From NCBI GenBank assembly GCA_032622095.1, contig CP136062.1:160886875-160950874 (forward strand): DNA of 64,000 bases, given 5' to 3'. Below, in pieces: positions 34,347 through 45,190 of the stretch; position 1 is the first letter of the stretch, and each line of letters starts with the position of its first letter. Origin of the DNA: Siphonodentalium dalli (Eukaryota; Mollusca; Scaphopoda; Gadilida; Siphonodentaliidae). The notes beneath the pieces were generated by a model. It ran no database searches, had not been told where the DNA came from, and saw only the letters and a list, made by a program, of their open reading frames with translations. Position numbers and translations under genes: made by a program.

Positions 34347-35119
34347 TTTTCCCAAAAAGGTTAGAAAAATATCCCTTTTTTTAGCAAAACCTGAGCAAGA
34401 CTTAAAGTGATATGAAACACTGCGGTAGGGTGATCGAATAGAAATGGAGTATAATCTTACTCAAAGTAGTTATTTTTACAAATATTATATACAAATTGAC
34501 AACAGACATCGTCATTCTTATATATTAATTAATTGCAGTGATCCTCGAAGGTGAAATCGTTTTCGTGGTTTATCGCAGATAGTTGCGTCCCGAATCGAGA
34601 AGTAAATATTTACACTTAAGAGTAGTTCGGACGATGATTTTTATGGAGTGGTATGGTCGATTTGCTTGAAATTTTCGGCGATGTTACTTAAATGTTACAT
34701 TCCTCCAGTTGACATAGCGCCTGAATGCTGACTTATCAGTTTCACGCACCCGAAGTCCATAATATGTCTTTAATTGTCTTTAGAATCAAACAATGATTTA
34801 TTTAGGGCCATTTGTGTAACATAAGGTATTCAAGATAGCATTGTTAATTAACATCAGTATTCTCAAATGTTTTGTTCTTCATAAATGGCCAAGAACGACA
34901 TAGTTCTTTGTATGTCTCTTTTTTGTGCACCATCATGTGTATTCAAAGAAACAATGAATGTTGTCGACTGAAGCACGCCATTAAAGGGTACATTGGCTAT
35001 TCAAGATAACAATCCTTACCCATTCACCGTACAAAGAATAAATGAAGTGGATTTCTATTATAAATAAATTGAACTATTGAGATTTTTGTCCGCTCTACAT
35101 AATAATTGGTATAGATGGA
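34347..35119. other. ~770 bp without recognised features
   Basis: AT-rich; no repeats or coding-like frames noticed. Confidence 0.4.
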
Positions 35120-35468
35120 TTAACTCTTTTAGTGCCAGGTCCGATTTTTGTATCAACCCATATACCCTGTGCCAATGCATTCTCTTATATATGTGAGTCG
35201 ACCATAGGTCGCCTCGCATATATAAGAGAATGCATTGGCCTAACAAATTTTCATCATTTGTTATTATTTTTTACAATTTTTTACAATTTTAATCATTTTT
35301 TCTTATATTCTTTAACAGACTTATTTTAGTGCCAGGGAATCTTACGTTTTTCATGGGCATCAAAATTATTACTATGAATACTGGGTGATAGTTTTGAGTT
35401 GAGTTTTTTTTTTTTTTAAACCGTAAATTAGGGTCGATGAGATCGGCCCATGGCACTGAAAGGGTTAA
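35120..35468. mobile_element. Family D TTAA MITE, copy 2 (349 bp)
   Basis: TTAACTCTTTTAGTGCCAGG at the left and GGCACTGAAAGGGTTAA at the right. One shared hairpin (35169-35239) and the 'ttctttaacagacttatttt' linker. A T-run of 15 lies near the right end. Confidence 0.8.
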
Positions 35469-35510
35469 CTCGACTGATAACGTTCAAACGCTTCATCTAT
35501 AATGGATTCA

Positions 35511-35770
35511 GGGGGCTCACTTGGTTAGGGGTACAACTCCAAGCCGTATCGCCCTCCAGCGCTGGCAATGAGGGTTCAAATCCACATGTTTTCCATTGTG
35601 GACTTTGTAACTCAAACACGCCGATGTCTACACATGGTTGACAAGTCTATCAGCCATTGAAATCACTGTTAGATTAGCCGTAAGTGTGCGGATTTCCTCC
35701 ACCACTAAAACTGGCAATGTCATGATATTGCCTTAGTTGCTGAAAGCGACATTAAACCCCAATCAATCAT
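35511..35770 (+). mobile_element. tRNA-derived SINE, plus strand
   Basis: Head GGGGGCTCACTTGGTTAGGG (A box) and GAGGGTTCAAATCC (B box) 50-60 bp later. The tail 'gcgacattaaaccccaatca' followed by short AT repeats looks like that of mollusc SINEs. Pol III transcribed and mobilised by a LINE in trans, as known for the class. Confidence 0.7.
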
Positions 35771-35886
35771 ATATATAATCTATATAATGAACTTATTCAT
35801 TGAATTTTGCTATACATGTGTTAACCCTTTCATGACGGGTTGTTTCCTGAAATTTTGCGAATACCCTGTGCCGATACATTCTCTTA

Positions 35887-37095
35887 TCTTCTACTATATA
35901 TTTTGAGACTTCTGTATATGTGTGTGTATATATATATGTGTGTATGTGGGTACTTCATAGAATCGAAAACGGCTGGTCGGATCGAGCTCAAATTTCGTAT
36001 ATAAGGGTAAAAACCCACGAGGATCGTCAACGTTTTGGACAAGCTCTGAGCACTCATTCTCCACTCCCAATCATCAAAATCATCGCAAACAGCACTTCGG
36101 GGTTTAAGGCATCAACGATCTTTATATCGACCATATTTGGAGTTGTTAACCGACAACGCTCTTTATTGCCATCGACGTTGCTAAACGGTTAACCATGCAT
36201 ACGAAACTACGGATGCAAAACGCGAAATGCATTTATCTTGATTAAAAAGGCAGAATTAACGTGTTGTGTGAATTTTCATTCATACCTCTTTTAGGGACGG
36301 GTACTGCGCAAGCCTTGAAATAGCGTGCCTGTCATTTGCAGAATGAGGTCCCCAGAGGGTGAATTTAGTGATGCTACCTCGCATAGCAGGCTAGCATCAC
36401 CAAATTCACCCTCTGGGAACCTCATTCTGCTGAGGTGTAAACAGAATGAGGTCCCCAGAGGGTGAATTTGGTGGTGCTAGCCCGCTATGCGGGGTAGCAT
36501 CACTAAATTTACCCTCTGGGGACCTCATTCTGCAAATGACAGACACCCTATTTCAAGGCTTGGAACTGCGTGTTGTGTGAAAACAAAAAAATGCGTGTTG
36601 TGTGATTCTTATGTCTGTCGTTCCTAGGCACGGGGGAAATTTTCATCGGGTCAGTTTTTCCGCCCGATGTACCTTAAATCATACCTCTTTTAGGGAGAGG
36701 TATTATGTGATTCTTATGTCTGTCGTTCCTAGGCACGGGGGAAATGTTCATCGGGTCAGTTTTTCCGCCCGATGTACCTTAAATCATACCTATTTTAGGG
36801 ACGGGTACTGCGTGTTGTGTGATTCTTATGTCTTCTTCACCTTAATCGTGTAAAATAAGGTCTAATTGGGTAAAATATTGAAAAACAAAAAATTAAATTA
36901 AAAAATTGATCAAAAAAATTTATTCAAAAATCCAGTTAATTAAAAATGCACATTTAACTCATACTCATTGGAAAAAAAAAATTCAATTAAAAAATTTATT
37001 CAAAAATTAATTAAACATTAATTAAAATTTAATTAAAAAAATTAAAAACATTAATGTTTCTGACGAACGCCGCCAGTGGCGGGCTAACCTGCTAG
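35887..37095 (+). mobile_element. Non-autonomous Helitron 1 of a tandem pair
   Basis: The 5' end is TCTTCTACTATATATTTTGA (the start could be 3 bp later). The 3' end has the hairpin GCCGCCAGTGGCGGGC (37069-37084) and, 7 nt later, the terminal CTAG. There is no inverted repeat and no target duplication, as expected for rolling-circle elements. No Rep/helicase. Inside are a B element (36309-36562) and a ~115-bp tandem pair (36600-36830) containing 'aggcacgggggaaat'. Confidence 0.8.
36309..36562. mobile_element. Family B MITE, copy 7, inside Helitron 1
   Basis: CAAGCCTTGAAATAG to CTATTTCAAGGCTTG with two hairpins and almost no spacer. Flanks gtactgcg and gaactgcg match 7 of 8. It is absent from Helitron 2. 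Confidence 0.8.
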
Positions 37096-38459
37096 TCTCC
37101 TATATATTTTGAGAACTACGTATATAAATATATATGTGTGTATGTGTGTACTTTATAGAATCGAAAATGGCTGCACCGATCGAGACCAAACTTCCCATCT
37201 AAGGGTAAAAACCCACGGGAATGGTCGTCGCGGCATTTTGGAGAAGCTCAGAGCACCCGTTCTCCACTCTCAGTCACAAAAAACGGCACTTCGGAGTTAA
37301 TAGCATTGATAGTTAAAGAGCGTTCGTATCCACAGTGTCGTTCATAAAGATCTTCCATATTTGGGTTCGTTAACCGGTTAATGCTCTTTATTCCCTTCGG
37401 CTTTCGCATACGGTTTTGTTTACGTTATCTGGAACTTGCTTCTAGGAACGGGGGAGATTTTGTGTATTGCCGTGGCAAAATTAGACCCCCACGGCATCCA
37501 CACGGCAATTTTAATTCACATTCCCAACACCTAGCAGGGACAAATATCTATTATAGCCAGCATCAAGGCAAGTTTGTGACGTATTAATTCAAATGCTTTC
37601 GATCAAACAATATTCTCTGTCGCACTCATATTTCGTCATCTCTCTACGAATCCACTGCAATCGACCTAATTTTAGAACGCAACACATTGGTACCAAAATT
37701 ACGTCGCGTTGGTTATGGGGGTGCACGGCGGGATTAATTTAAAAATGTCATGTTGGTAACAATATCTAGCCGAGAATTCCTCAGACCTACAGACGAATGC
37801 GACCAGCAAATTTCAAAATTGGTCACTTGACCTCCCCATGAATATCTTCTGGGAAATTCCAAGGAATGTGTGCCCATTATCGGGCCATTGTGTGTGTCGC
37901 GCAATTTTAACACTTTCAAGGTAAATACACGTGGTTGTGAATTACATCACGCCACGTGGATCCAGGCGGAAGTTAACCTGACGTTAGTGATACCGGAGTT
38001 TATAGCGTGCGCGTTATGTTTTTTGACTGACCGCAGTGCCCGATCCGCCGAATGTGAACATGTTATCAACTGTTACAGCAGTCCGTGGCCCACGGCAGTC
38101 AATTGCCGTGGCGAATATTGAAGCCTACGGCAATGGCCACGGCAATGCCGATTGCCGTGGTGAATGTGTGTCCTTTATAGACTCGAACCGATTGAGCTCA
38201 TTAAACTTGCTACCTACGGGAAGTTCCATCTAAAACATAATTACATGTTGCACTCTGTCATTTTAAGAATATATAAGTATTACACACAGACACACAAAGT
38301 CTCAGCTTAAAATTTATGTTATGTATGGTCAACTCGGGACGGGGAATATTTTTGTCGGGTTATATGATATGCCTGTACGGGGTTACCTTGAAAAACAAAA
38401 AGTAATGTTTCTGACAAAGCCATGGGACCAATGCCGCCAGTGGCGGGCTAATCTGCTAG
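37096..38459 (+). mobile_element. Non-autonomous Helitron 2, directly abutting Helitron 1
   Basis: The 5' end TCTCCTATATATTTTGAGA begins at the base after the CTAG of Helitron 1. The 3' end has the same hairpin (38433-38448) and CTAG at 38456-38459. Its first ~200 bp are a diverged copy of Helitron 1 ('tagaatcgaaaatggctg', 'aagggtaaaaacccacg'). Near 38090-38160 it contains repeated 'acggcaat/attgccgt' words related to family J. Confidence 0.8.
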
Positions 38460-38466
38460 TCTTATA

Positions 38467-38540
38467 TACAGTAATGCCCTAAGTAATCGACTCCTTAACC
38501 ACAGCAGAATTATGGGTAACTTTTCAGGATTTAGTCGGAA
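38467..38540. mobile_element. Family A fragment, copy 14
   Basis: Left 74 bp of the arm, starting TACAGTAATGCCC. It joins family C sequence directly. Confidence 0.75.
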
Positions 38541-38691
38541 GCTTTGCATACATAAGAGAATACATTGACCTGACAATATTTGCCTTCACCTTGTAATCCT
38601 TAGCATTCCCATATATATGCAAGGCTCCCTATGGGAGACTCGCATATATAAGAGAATGCACTGACACAGGATCTAGTAAAGGAAGGGTTAA

Positions 38692-39035
38692 TGATATCAT
38701 CCTATAACAAGTGTTTCCTGGATATAAAATAATAGATATGAATCGAAGACCCCTGTCTGCAAATTGGGACATTTTTGATGGGCTATTTTTAGAACAGCTC
38801 GGCCATGGAACTGCAGTTCTTCTGCTTTTTACGCTCCGTAGGTTTTCGCGAGGCTTTCGGAAACATTCAGAGTTCAGCAAACGGGAGACCTCTATCTTGA
38901 TAGCACTTTCCATCTTGATAGCAATTTCCATCAAGGCAAAATGTCAGATACTTTGCTCTTCAACCTCAGGAATAATTAAACCACTTTATTGTGCCATTCT
39001 TTAGTTTGAATTGTCTTTTATTCACAAAATAGCTG
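38692..39035 (+). repeat. Segmental duplication, copy 1, block 1
   Basis: 'ggatataaaataatagatat', 'atgggctatttttagaacag' and 'attaaaccactttattgtgc' correspond in order to 44440-44800. The two short overlapping ORFs here do not share a conserved frame with the other copy. Confidence 0.65.
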
Positions 39036-39039
39036 TGTG

Positions 39040-39154
39040 TACATTAATGCCCTAAGTAATCGACTCCTTAACCACAGCAGAATTATGTGTAACTTTTCAG
39101 GATTTAGTCGGAAATATGGCTTGTTGCCATTCATCGGAAAGCTCTCACTGAGCT
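39040..39154. mobile_element. Family A MITE, copy 15 (right arm lost)
   Basis: TACATTAATGCCC through the arm to 'aagctctcactgagct'. Confidence 0.75.
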
Positions 39155-39424
39155 ATTCCTTGAAAATACTTTTGCAATCCTTAGAGATTTCCTGAGAATT
39201 AAGTCCTTGAATTTGATCGTAACCCTGGATGGTGTCTGGGTGACGATTATATCCTGAAACATCATCCGTAGAGAATTCTCTAAATGATTCTACAGATGTA
39301 TCACTGTGCCAGTTATATTCAAGTGCCTCGTGAATCTGCCGACAGTTCACTTAAATCTTCTCATATAAGTCTTCATATAGATTTCAAATCGAATTATGCT
39401 CAAAAACATCTCCAGTCTCACCAA

Positions 39425-39834
39425 CATTTGCAGAATGAGGTACCAGAGGGTGAATTTTAGTGACGCTATCGCATACAGCAGGCTAGCATCACTAAATTCA
39501 CCCTCGGGGAACCTCATTCTGCTGAGGCCTCAACTGCTGTGGGAAACCAAGGATCAGATTGAAGTTCCCCATTTGAAGTTGGTGATGTTCACCCATTAGC
39601 CACCTCGATTATGCATTTTATCTTCTGAAAATTAGGGGATATAGAAACTGAACAGAAGGTCAAAAAGAAACTAAAAACAATGTTAATTTGAGACTTGAGA
39701 TAATTCCCAAAAGATGAGGCCAAAGCAGAATGAGATCTCCAGAGGGTGAATTTGTTGAAATTCTAGCCCACTCAGTATGCATAGCATCACTTAATTCACC
39801 CTCTGGGGACCTCATTCTGCTTATATACAGGCTT
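39425..39834. mobile_element. Family B MITE, copy 8
   Basis: Both hairpins and the spacer are present. The left terminus is degraded (begins 'ctcaccaacatttgcagaat') and the right one reads 'atacaggcttg'. Confidence 0.7.
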
Positions 39835-40078
39835 GAATTTCACCGCAGAGAATTCACACTTTACAGGAAATGTCTTGATCAGAATATATTTGCATGTTTA
39901 ACAAAAATGGAATTGGGAATCGCTCCAAATTTACATGTGAAATAGGTTTTTTGATACATATCGTATCGCGTCTGGGATTAAATTGCGAGATGATGGGATT
40001 GACCTTTTTTGTCAGGGTTATTAACCCGTGGCGTTCAATCACAACAGAACAGATTCTCCACATTCTGGAATGTACTAA

Positions 40079-40444
40079 CAAGCCTGCAAATAAGTGTCTG
40101 TCATTTGCAGAATGAGGTCCCGGAGTGTGAATTTAGTGATTTCTTCTGGAAAGTCTCAAATTAACATTGTTTTTAGTGACTTTTTCCCTTCTGCGAAGAT
40201 TCTATATCCCCTAAATTGCAGAAGATAAAATGGATAATTGAAGTGAAAATGGGAGAACATCACCAACTTCAACTGAGGAAATTCAATCTGATCCTAGGTC
40301 TACCATAGCAGTTGAGACCTCAGCAGAATGAGGTCCCCAGAGGGTGAATTTGGTGATGCTAGCACGATCCGCAGGATAGCGTCACTAAATTCACCATCTG
40401 GGGACCTCATTCTGCAAATGTCAGACACACTATTTGAAGGCTTG
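40079..40444. mobile_element. Family B MITE, copy 9
   Basis: CAAGCCTGCAAATAAG at the left with the left hairpin cut short; right hairpin complete, ending TTTGAAGGCTTG. Family D copy 3 begins 5 bp beyond. Confidence 0.7.
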
Positions 40445-40448
40445 ATTT

Positions 40449-40663
40449 TTAACCCTTTGAGTGCCAAGTCCGATTTTTGTATCAACCCATATTTCCTTGA
40501 TCATTTTTCAAATTTATTGATTATAATAATGTGATACATTGATGGAACGAGCTCTTAGAGCTCGTTCCATCAATGTATCACATTATTATAATCAATAAAT
40601 TTGAAAAATGATCAAGGAAATATGGGTTGATACAAAAATCGGACTTGGCACTGAAAGGGTTAA
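40449..40663. mobile_element. Family D TTAA MITE, copy 3 (near-perfect 215-bp palindrome)
   Basis: TTAACCCTTTGAGTGCCAAG pairs with CTTGGCACTGAAAGGGTTAA. The arms are ~105 bp with about one mismatch and meet at CGAGCTCTTAGAGCTCG. It lacks the shared hairpin, so it is a hairpin-free D variant. Confidence 0.9.
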
Positions 40664-41054
40664 TAAGCAGTATAACTGTGATTACTCAGAAGAACAGATG
40701 AAGGACTTGTCTCATGGAAGTCTGAGATGTGTTCAATCAATTTTAGAGTGTTTCCATTGACCTGATCATTATCGCTGTCCGTGTCTTTTTTTGTTGACCC
40801 CAAGGATTGGTTATTACCTTTCTAACGCTACATGTATGTGTCTATGATAGCATGAACAACATGTGTCTGACCCAATCGCCAGCAGAACCGCAATTTACTT
40901 ATTTCTTTAGAATTAGGCCGATATAAAAAAGATGTGCTTGATTCTCATCCCCCCCAGACTTTTGGTCTCCTCCTCAAATTATTTTATTTGTATAATTTTT
41001 TATGTAAACTTTTTTTCGATTGCCTTAACCTTCAAAGTACATTGCAATGACCCA
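40664..41054 (+). repeat. Segmental duplication, copy 1, block 2
   Basis: 'aattttagagtgtttccatt' and 'ctgatcatta' correspond to 44955-45000. Confidence 0.5.
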
Positions 41055-41309
41055 TTAACCCTTTCATGATGGGAGCTGTGCTGGTGCAGCATTAAAGATC
41101 CTGTGCCAGTGCATTCTCTTATATACCGGTATGAGAGTCTCCCACGGGAAGCCTCACATATATACAGGGAATGCACTGGCTGACAAGGTATATATTGTTA
41201 GGCCTATGTATTCTGTTTTATATGCGAGGCTCCCTATGGGAGACTACCATATATAAGAGAATGCATTGGCAAGCAAAATTTCAGGAAGTTCCAGTCATGG
41301 AAGGGTTAA
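41055..41309. mobile_element. Family C MITE, copy 9 (complete, 255 bp)
   Basis: TTAACCCTTTCATGATGGGA to CAGTCATGGAAGGGTTAA. Two hairpins (about 41105-41180 and 41210-41272) with the 'gacaaggtatatattg' spacer. This is the best simple copy of the family. Confidence 0.85.
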
Positions 41310-41389
41310 TCAATCTACTTTAATCAAATTGAGCAATTAAATCACCTCTTATTGTACAGAACGGACCATGACAATTTTTAAATATACAT

Positions 41390-41670
41390 TAAATTGGAAG
41401 GGTCTATTATTCATCTGGAGAGGTACTCATGGAAAATAAGCAGACGATAGACAGACCAAAGGATATACAATGCAAATGACAGTCATATTCATTGGTGGGA
41501 AATGTGCAGATAACAAGTTCAACAAATGACCTATGGCCGTTTAATGAACTTATTATATGAACATTACTCCTCGATGAGTATTTACCATATAAATGGTTAA
41601 GAATAAAATATAAAAAATAAAATTCGCCAAAGTTGGATGAGAATCTAGGAATAATTTATTGATATTGGCC
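41390..41670. repeat. Old repeat with copies at 49960-50085 (inverted) and 50310-50480 (direct)
   Basis: 'acttattatatgaacattac' and 'ctcgatgagtatttac' at 41547-41590 are mirrored at 50020-50075. The outer part (ggtctattattcatctggag) matches 50322-50345 in direct orientation. Confidence 0.6.
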
Positions 41671-41675
41671 TAACA

Positions 41676-41892
41676 TACAGTTATGCCCTAAATAATCGAC
41701 TCCTTAACCACAGTAGAATTATGGGTAATTTGTCAGGATTTAGTCGGAAATATGGCTTGTTGCCATTCATCGGAAAGCTCTCAGTGAGAACTTTCTGATG
41801 AATGGCAACAAGCCATATTTCCGTCTAAATCCTGAAAAGTTACCCATAATTCTGCTGTGGTTAAGGAGTCGATTACTTAGGGCATTACTGTA
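41676..41892. mobile_element. Family A MITE, copy 16
   Basis: Full-length palindrome. The flank 'ggcctaaca' plus this A end is mirrored at the A copy ending 49951. Confidence 0.85.
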
Positions 41893-41926
41893 TTATGCAT
41901 GCAACATCTAATATCAGCAATGCTTG

Positions 41927-42339
41927 CAAGCCTGAGTTTAGTGTGCCTGACATTTGCAGAATGAGGTCCCCAGAGGGTGAATTTAGTGATGCCATTCCCG
42001 CTTAGCATCATCTGCTATATCAGACATAGACTCTGATTGAAGTTCCCAAATGGTGAATATTGTGATGTACACCCATTGGGAATCTCGATTATGCAATGTG
42101 TCGTCTGCCAATTTGGGGATATAGAGAAACTAAACTAAAAAAGAAATAGAATCTATATGAAGAAGTTTCTATAAAAATTTGATAATAAAGAAACTTTCCT
42201 GAGAAGATGAGTTCTAAGCAGAATGAGGTTCACAGAGGGTGAATTTAGTGATGCTGGCCTGCTATGCAGGATAGCGTCACTAAATTCACCCTCTGGGGAC
42301 CTCATTCTGAAAATGACAGGCACACTAAACTCAGGCCTG
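41927..42339. mobile_element. Family B MITE, copy 10
   Basis: CAAGCCTGAGTTTAGTG to CACTAAACTCAGGCCTG. The left hairpin is partly deleted. Flanks aatgcttg and tatgcttt match 6 of 8. Confidence 0.75.
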
Positions 42340-42416
42340 TATGCTTTCCCTAATATCGCCAATGAGAGAGAGGCCCAAATGAGATTTTTCATTACAGTGG
42401 AGTATGCCAGTCTTGA

Positions 42417-42552
42417 AATAATGTGTCTGTCATTTGCTAAATGAGGTCCCCAGAGAGTGAATTTAGTGATGCTATATCCTGCACGGCGGGCTAGTATCAC
42501 GGTCACCAAATTCACCCTCTGGGAACCTCATTTTGCTGAGGCCTCAACTGTT
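42417..42552. mobile_element. Family B half element, copy 11
   Basis: Left hairpin only ('gtctgtcatttgctaaatga' ... 'ttgctgaggcctcaactg'). Confidence 0.65.
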
Positions 42553-42900
42553 AAACCCCATGCATTAACTCGGTTCATATCATTACATTCACATTAGAAA
42601 CTCTTGACATGCAACAATCGACCTGATACATAATTTAGTGTTTTGGAATCTCTTATATAAATTGGGTTAGCTATATTTGGTATGCTTTAACCCTTTCAGT
42701 GCCAAGTCCGATTTTTGTATCAACCCATATTTCCTTGATCATTTTTCAAATTTATTGATTATAATGTGCTCTAAGAGCTCTTTCCATCAATGTATCACAT
42801 TATTATAATCAATAAATTTGAAAAATGATCAAGGAAATATGGGTTGATACAAAAATCGGACTTGGCACTGAAAGGGTTAAAAGCAACATGCAATCTTAAC
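42553..42900 (+). repeat. Segmental duplication, copy 1, block 3 (interrupted by D copy 4)
   Basis: 'gacctgatacataatttagt', 'attgggttagctatat' and, after the D insertion, 'aagcaacatgca' correspond to 45100-45190. Confidence 0.75.
42687..42880. mobile_element. Family D TTAA MITE, copy 4 (194 bp), with paralogous empty site
   Basis: Same ends as D3, with one arm shortened by ~20 bp at the centre. The duplicated segment near 45168 reads GGTACTCTTCAAAAGCAACA where this copy reads GGTATGCT, TTAA, the element, TTAA, AAGCAACA. The insertion is therefore cleanly bounded by a duplicated TTAA. Confidence 0.9.
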
Positions 42901-44394
42901 CCTTCCATGGCTGCATGGAGCTTCCTGAAATTATGTGAATACCCTGTGTGATTGCATTCTCTTAGATATGCAGGTCACCCATGGGAGCCTCATATATATA
43001 TATGAGAATACATTGGCCTAACAATATTTGCCTTAACCTAGTAAGCCAGTGCATTCTCTTGTGAGTCTCCCATAGGGAGTTTGACCTAGTAAGTAGGGCC
43101 CTGCGAACCTTATAATTTAGGTCGAACCGAACCTTGAAACCGAATCATCGTCTTGGTTTCGAATCGAATCGAACCTCGAACCCAATTACCGACCGTGTCA
43201 TTGAAGAGAGTCCAAGCGACGTACTCATAATACTAGTAGCCAGTTAGAACGTATGTGGATCATTATAATAGTGCAATCAACGTGTTATATACAAATTTAT
43301 CGTATACGATATAAGATAATTACATGTTGAAGAATTATTTTATATTGGAGATGAATGACAATGCGATAAAACGTTGATTTTATGTTCCGTTTATGTCCAT
43401 ACATTATATTACATAACCCCGATTAAAACAAATATCCGATTATCATTCTCCGTATATACCCGCGTCCGCTCACTGAGCATCACTCATGAAAAATCATAAC
43501 TTATGACTTATTCTAACAGTAAGTGAGACAGATGTCTGATTGAATCATCGGTCAAGCTTCCAATAGTAAATATGTACAATGTAAACAACGCGATAAACGA
43601 CGCATTAAACTCCTAACACACTGAGGTTACATAATCATGTCAATCATTTATGCTGATAAACAATGGCCACACCTTCTCCTCACTGTGATTGGTTGACTCC
43701 AATTGTTGACACAGAAGGCTGCCGGAAATACCTATTCACTTTCAGCCAGTTTACGGATTTCAAAAAAGCTTGTTCGATCTGTATTCATCAATAATCATAA
43801 CTTATTGTTTCGTTTGTTAGGTATAATTATGTCTATTAGTAAAGTTATATGGAGAATAAAACAAACTTTGACGAGGTAGAACTTTGACTGAGATAGAAAT
43901 GTTATAGTTTTACTAATTAATTATCACGAATTTGACATGTCCGACTGGACCGTTTAGCGGGAGCGGAATAAAGTTATGCCAAAAGACCCGTTCAATGAAA
44001 TATCACCCAGTTACCCCGCCCGAGTAATGATCAAAGTAATTATGTCCAATGTAAACATAAAATCATAGTATCACACAGTTGTATGTAAACCAATTAATAT
44101 ATGGTATATAATCAATAAACAATTCCCAGTACGCAAAATTTACCCATTTTGCGGGACTAAAGAAAAGGTTCGATATAAACGAATCCCGTCTAAGGTTTCG
44201 AACCGGACCGAATCATCACAGCGGTTTCGAACCGAACCGAACCTCGAACGGTTCGCAGGGCCCTACTAGTAGTAAGCCAGTGCATTCTCTTATATATGTG
44301 AGGCTCCCTATGGGAGACTCGCATATATAAGAGAATGCACTGGCACAGGATCTTTAATGCTGCACCAGCACAGCTCCCATCATGAAAGGGTTAA
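42896..44394. mobile_element. Family C MITE, copy 10, split by a hAT element
   Basis: TTAACCCTTCCATGGCTG at the left; CAGCTCCCATCATGAAAGGG plus TTAA at the right. The inter-hairpin spacer is interrupted by a 1172-bp element (43094-44265). Confidence 0.8.
43094..44265. mobile_element. Non-autonomous hAT element, 1172 bp, nested in C10
   Basis: TAGGGCCCTGCGAACC and GGTTCGCAGGGCCCTA are perfect 16-bp inverted ends. Subterminal 'ggttcgaa/ttcgaacc' motifs repeat at both ends. Flanks are ctagtaag on the left and ctagtagtaag on the right, an 8-bp duplication with three extra bases. No transposase. Confidence 0.85.
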
Positions 44395-45190
44395 ATAAGT
44401 ATGTTAAAGATGGTCAATCTCTTCCTAGATTCCAGGGTATAAAATAATAGATATGAATCCAGGACACCTGTCCAAAAAAGTATCTGTCAATTTATATCAA
44501 CTATATTTTGAATTTGTGGGACAATGTTATGGGCTATTTTTATAACAGAAACCTGCGTACCAAGAAGGAGAACTCTATCTTGTTAGCAGTCTCAATCACG
44601 CCAAGTTGCAGATCAGCTTAGAGATTTACAGTAATGCCCTAAATAATCGACTCCTTAACCACAGCAGAATTATGGGTAACTTTTCAGGATTTAGTCCTGA
44701 AATAGTCCTGAAAAGTTACCCATAATTCTTCTGTGGTTAAGGAGTCGATTATTTAGGGCATTACTGTACCATGATCAAATTAAACCACTTTGTTGTGCCT
44801 TTATAGATAAATAATTTACCCCATCATCAGTTTTATCTCTATTTTTTTTTGACAGAATACCTATTTGTAGTCTTGAAATTGGGATTATAAAAATGATGTT
44901 GTTGTTGTAATTGTGACCTGGAAAAGATAAATCTTCTTTAAATCAGGAACTTCAATAAATTTTAGAGTGTTTCTGTCAGTCTGATCATTAGCTACCTTCA
45001 TGTGTGTTTCCGCCAACCCGAAGCTTTAATATGTTTGACCCTGAGCATCATGTCCGTTCGTGTCATCACGTACACATTCCAGAAACTCTTGATATGCAAT
45101 AAATCGACCTGATACATAATTTAGTGTTTTGGAATCTCTTATATAAATTGGGTTAGCTATATATGGTACTCTTCAAAAGCAACATGCAGG
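44395..45190 (+). repeat. Segmental duplication, copy 2 (compact)
   Basis: Holds in order the counterparts of 38692-39035, 40740-40800 and 42580-42690/42881-42895. Apart from one A element (44627-44768) it lacks the B, C and D insertions of copy 1. Confidence 0.65.
44627..44768. mobile_element. Family A MITE, copy 17 (142-bp deletion form)
   Basis: Both termini intact with TA flanks. Arms are shortened symmetrically and meet at 'ttagtcctgaaatagtcctg'. Absent from the paralogous position near 38975. Confidence 0.85.

Larger units (their letters stand above)
35821..38691. mobile_element. Family C MITE, copy 8, split by two Helitrons and an A element
   Basis: Left half 35821-35886 (TTAACCCTTTCATGACGGG to CATTCTCTTA). 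Right half 38541-38691 (hairpin remainder, 'tttgccttcaccttgtaat' spacer, second hairpin, then GGAAGGGTTAA). The ~2.65 kb between is later insertions. Rejoined, the halves make one ordinary C element. Confidence 0.75.

Noticed and set aside
36850-37060. A/T-rich 'aattaaaaa' block in Helitron 1 as a replication origin or MAR
   Set aside because: Simple low-complexity sequence with no supporting motif.
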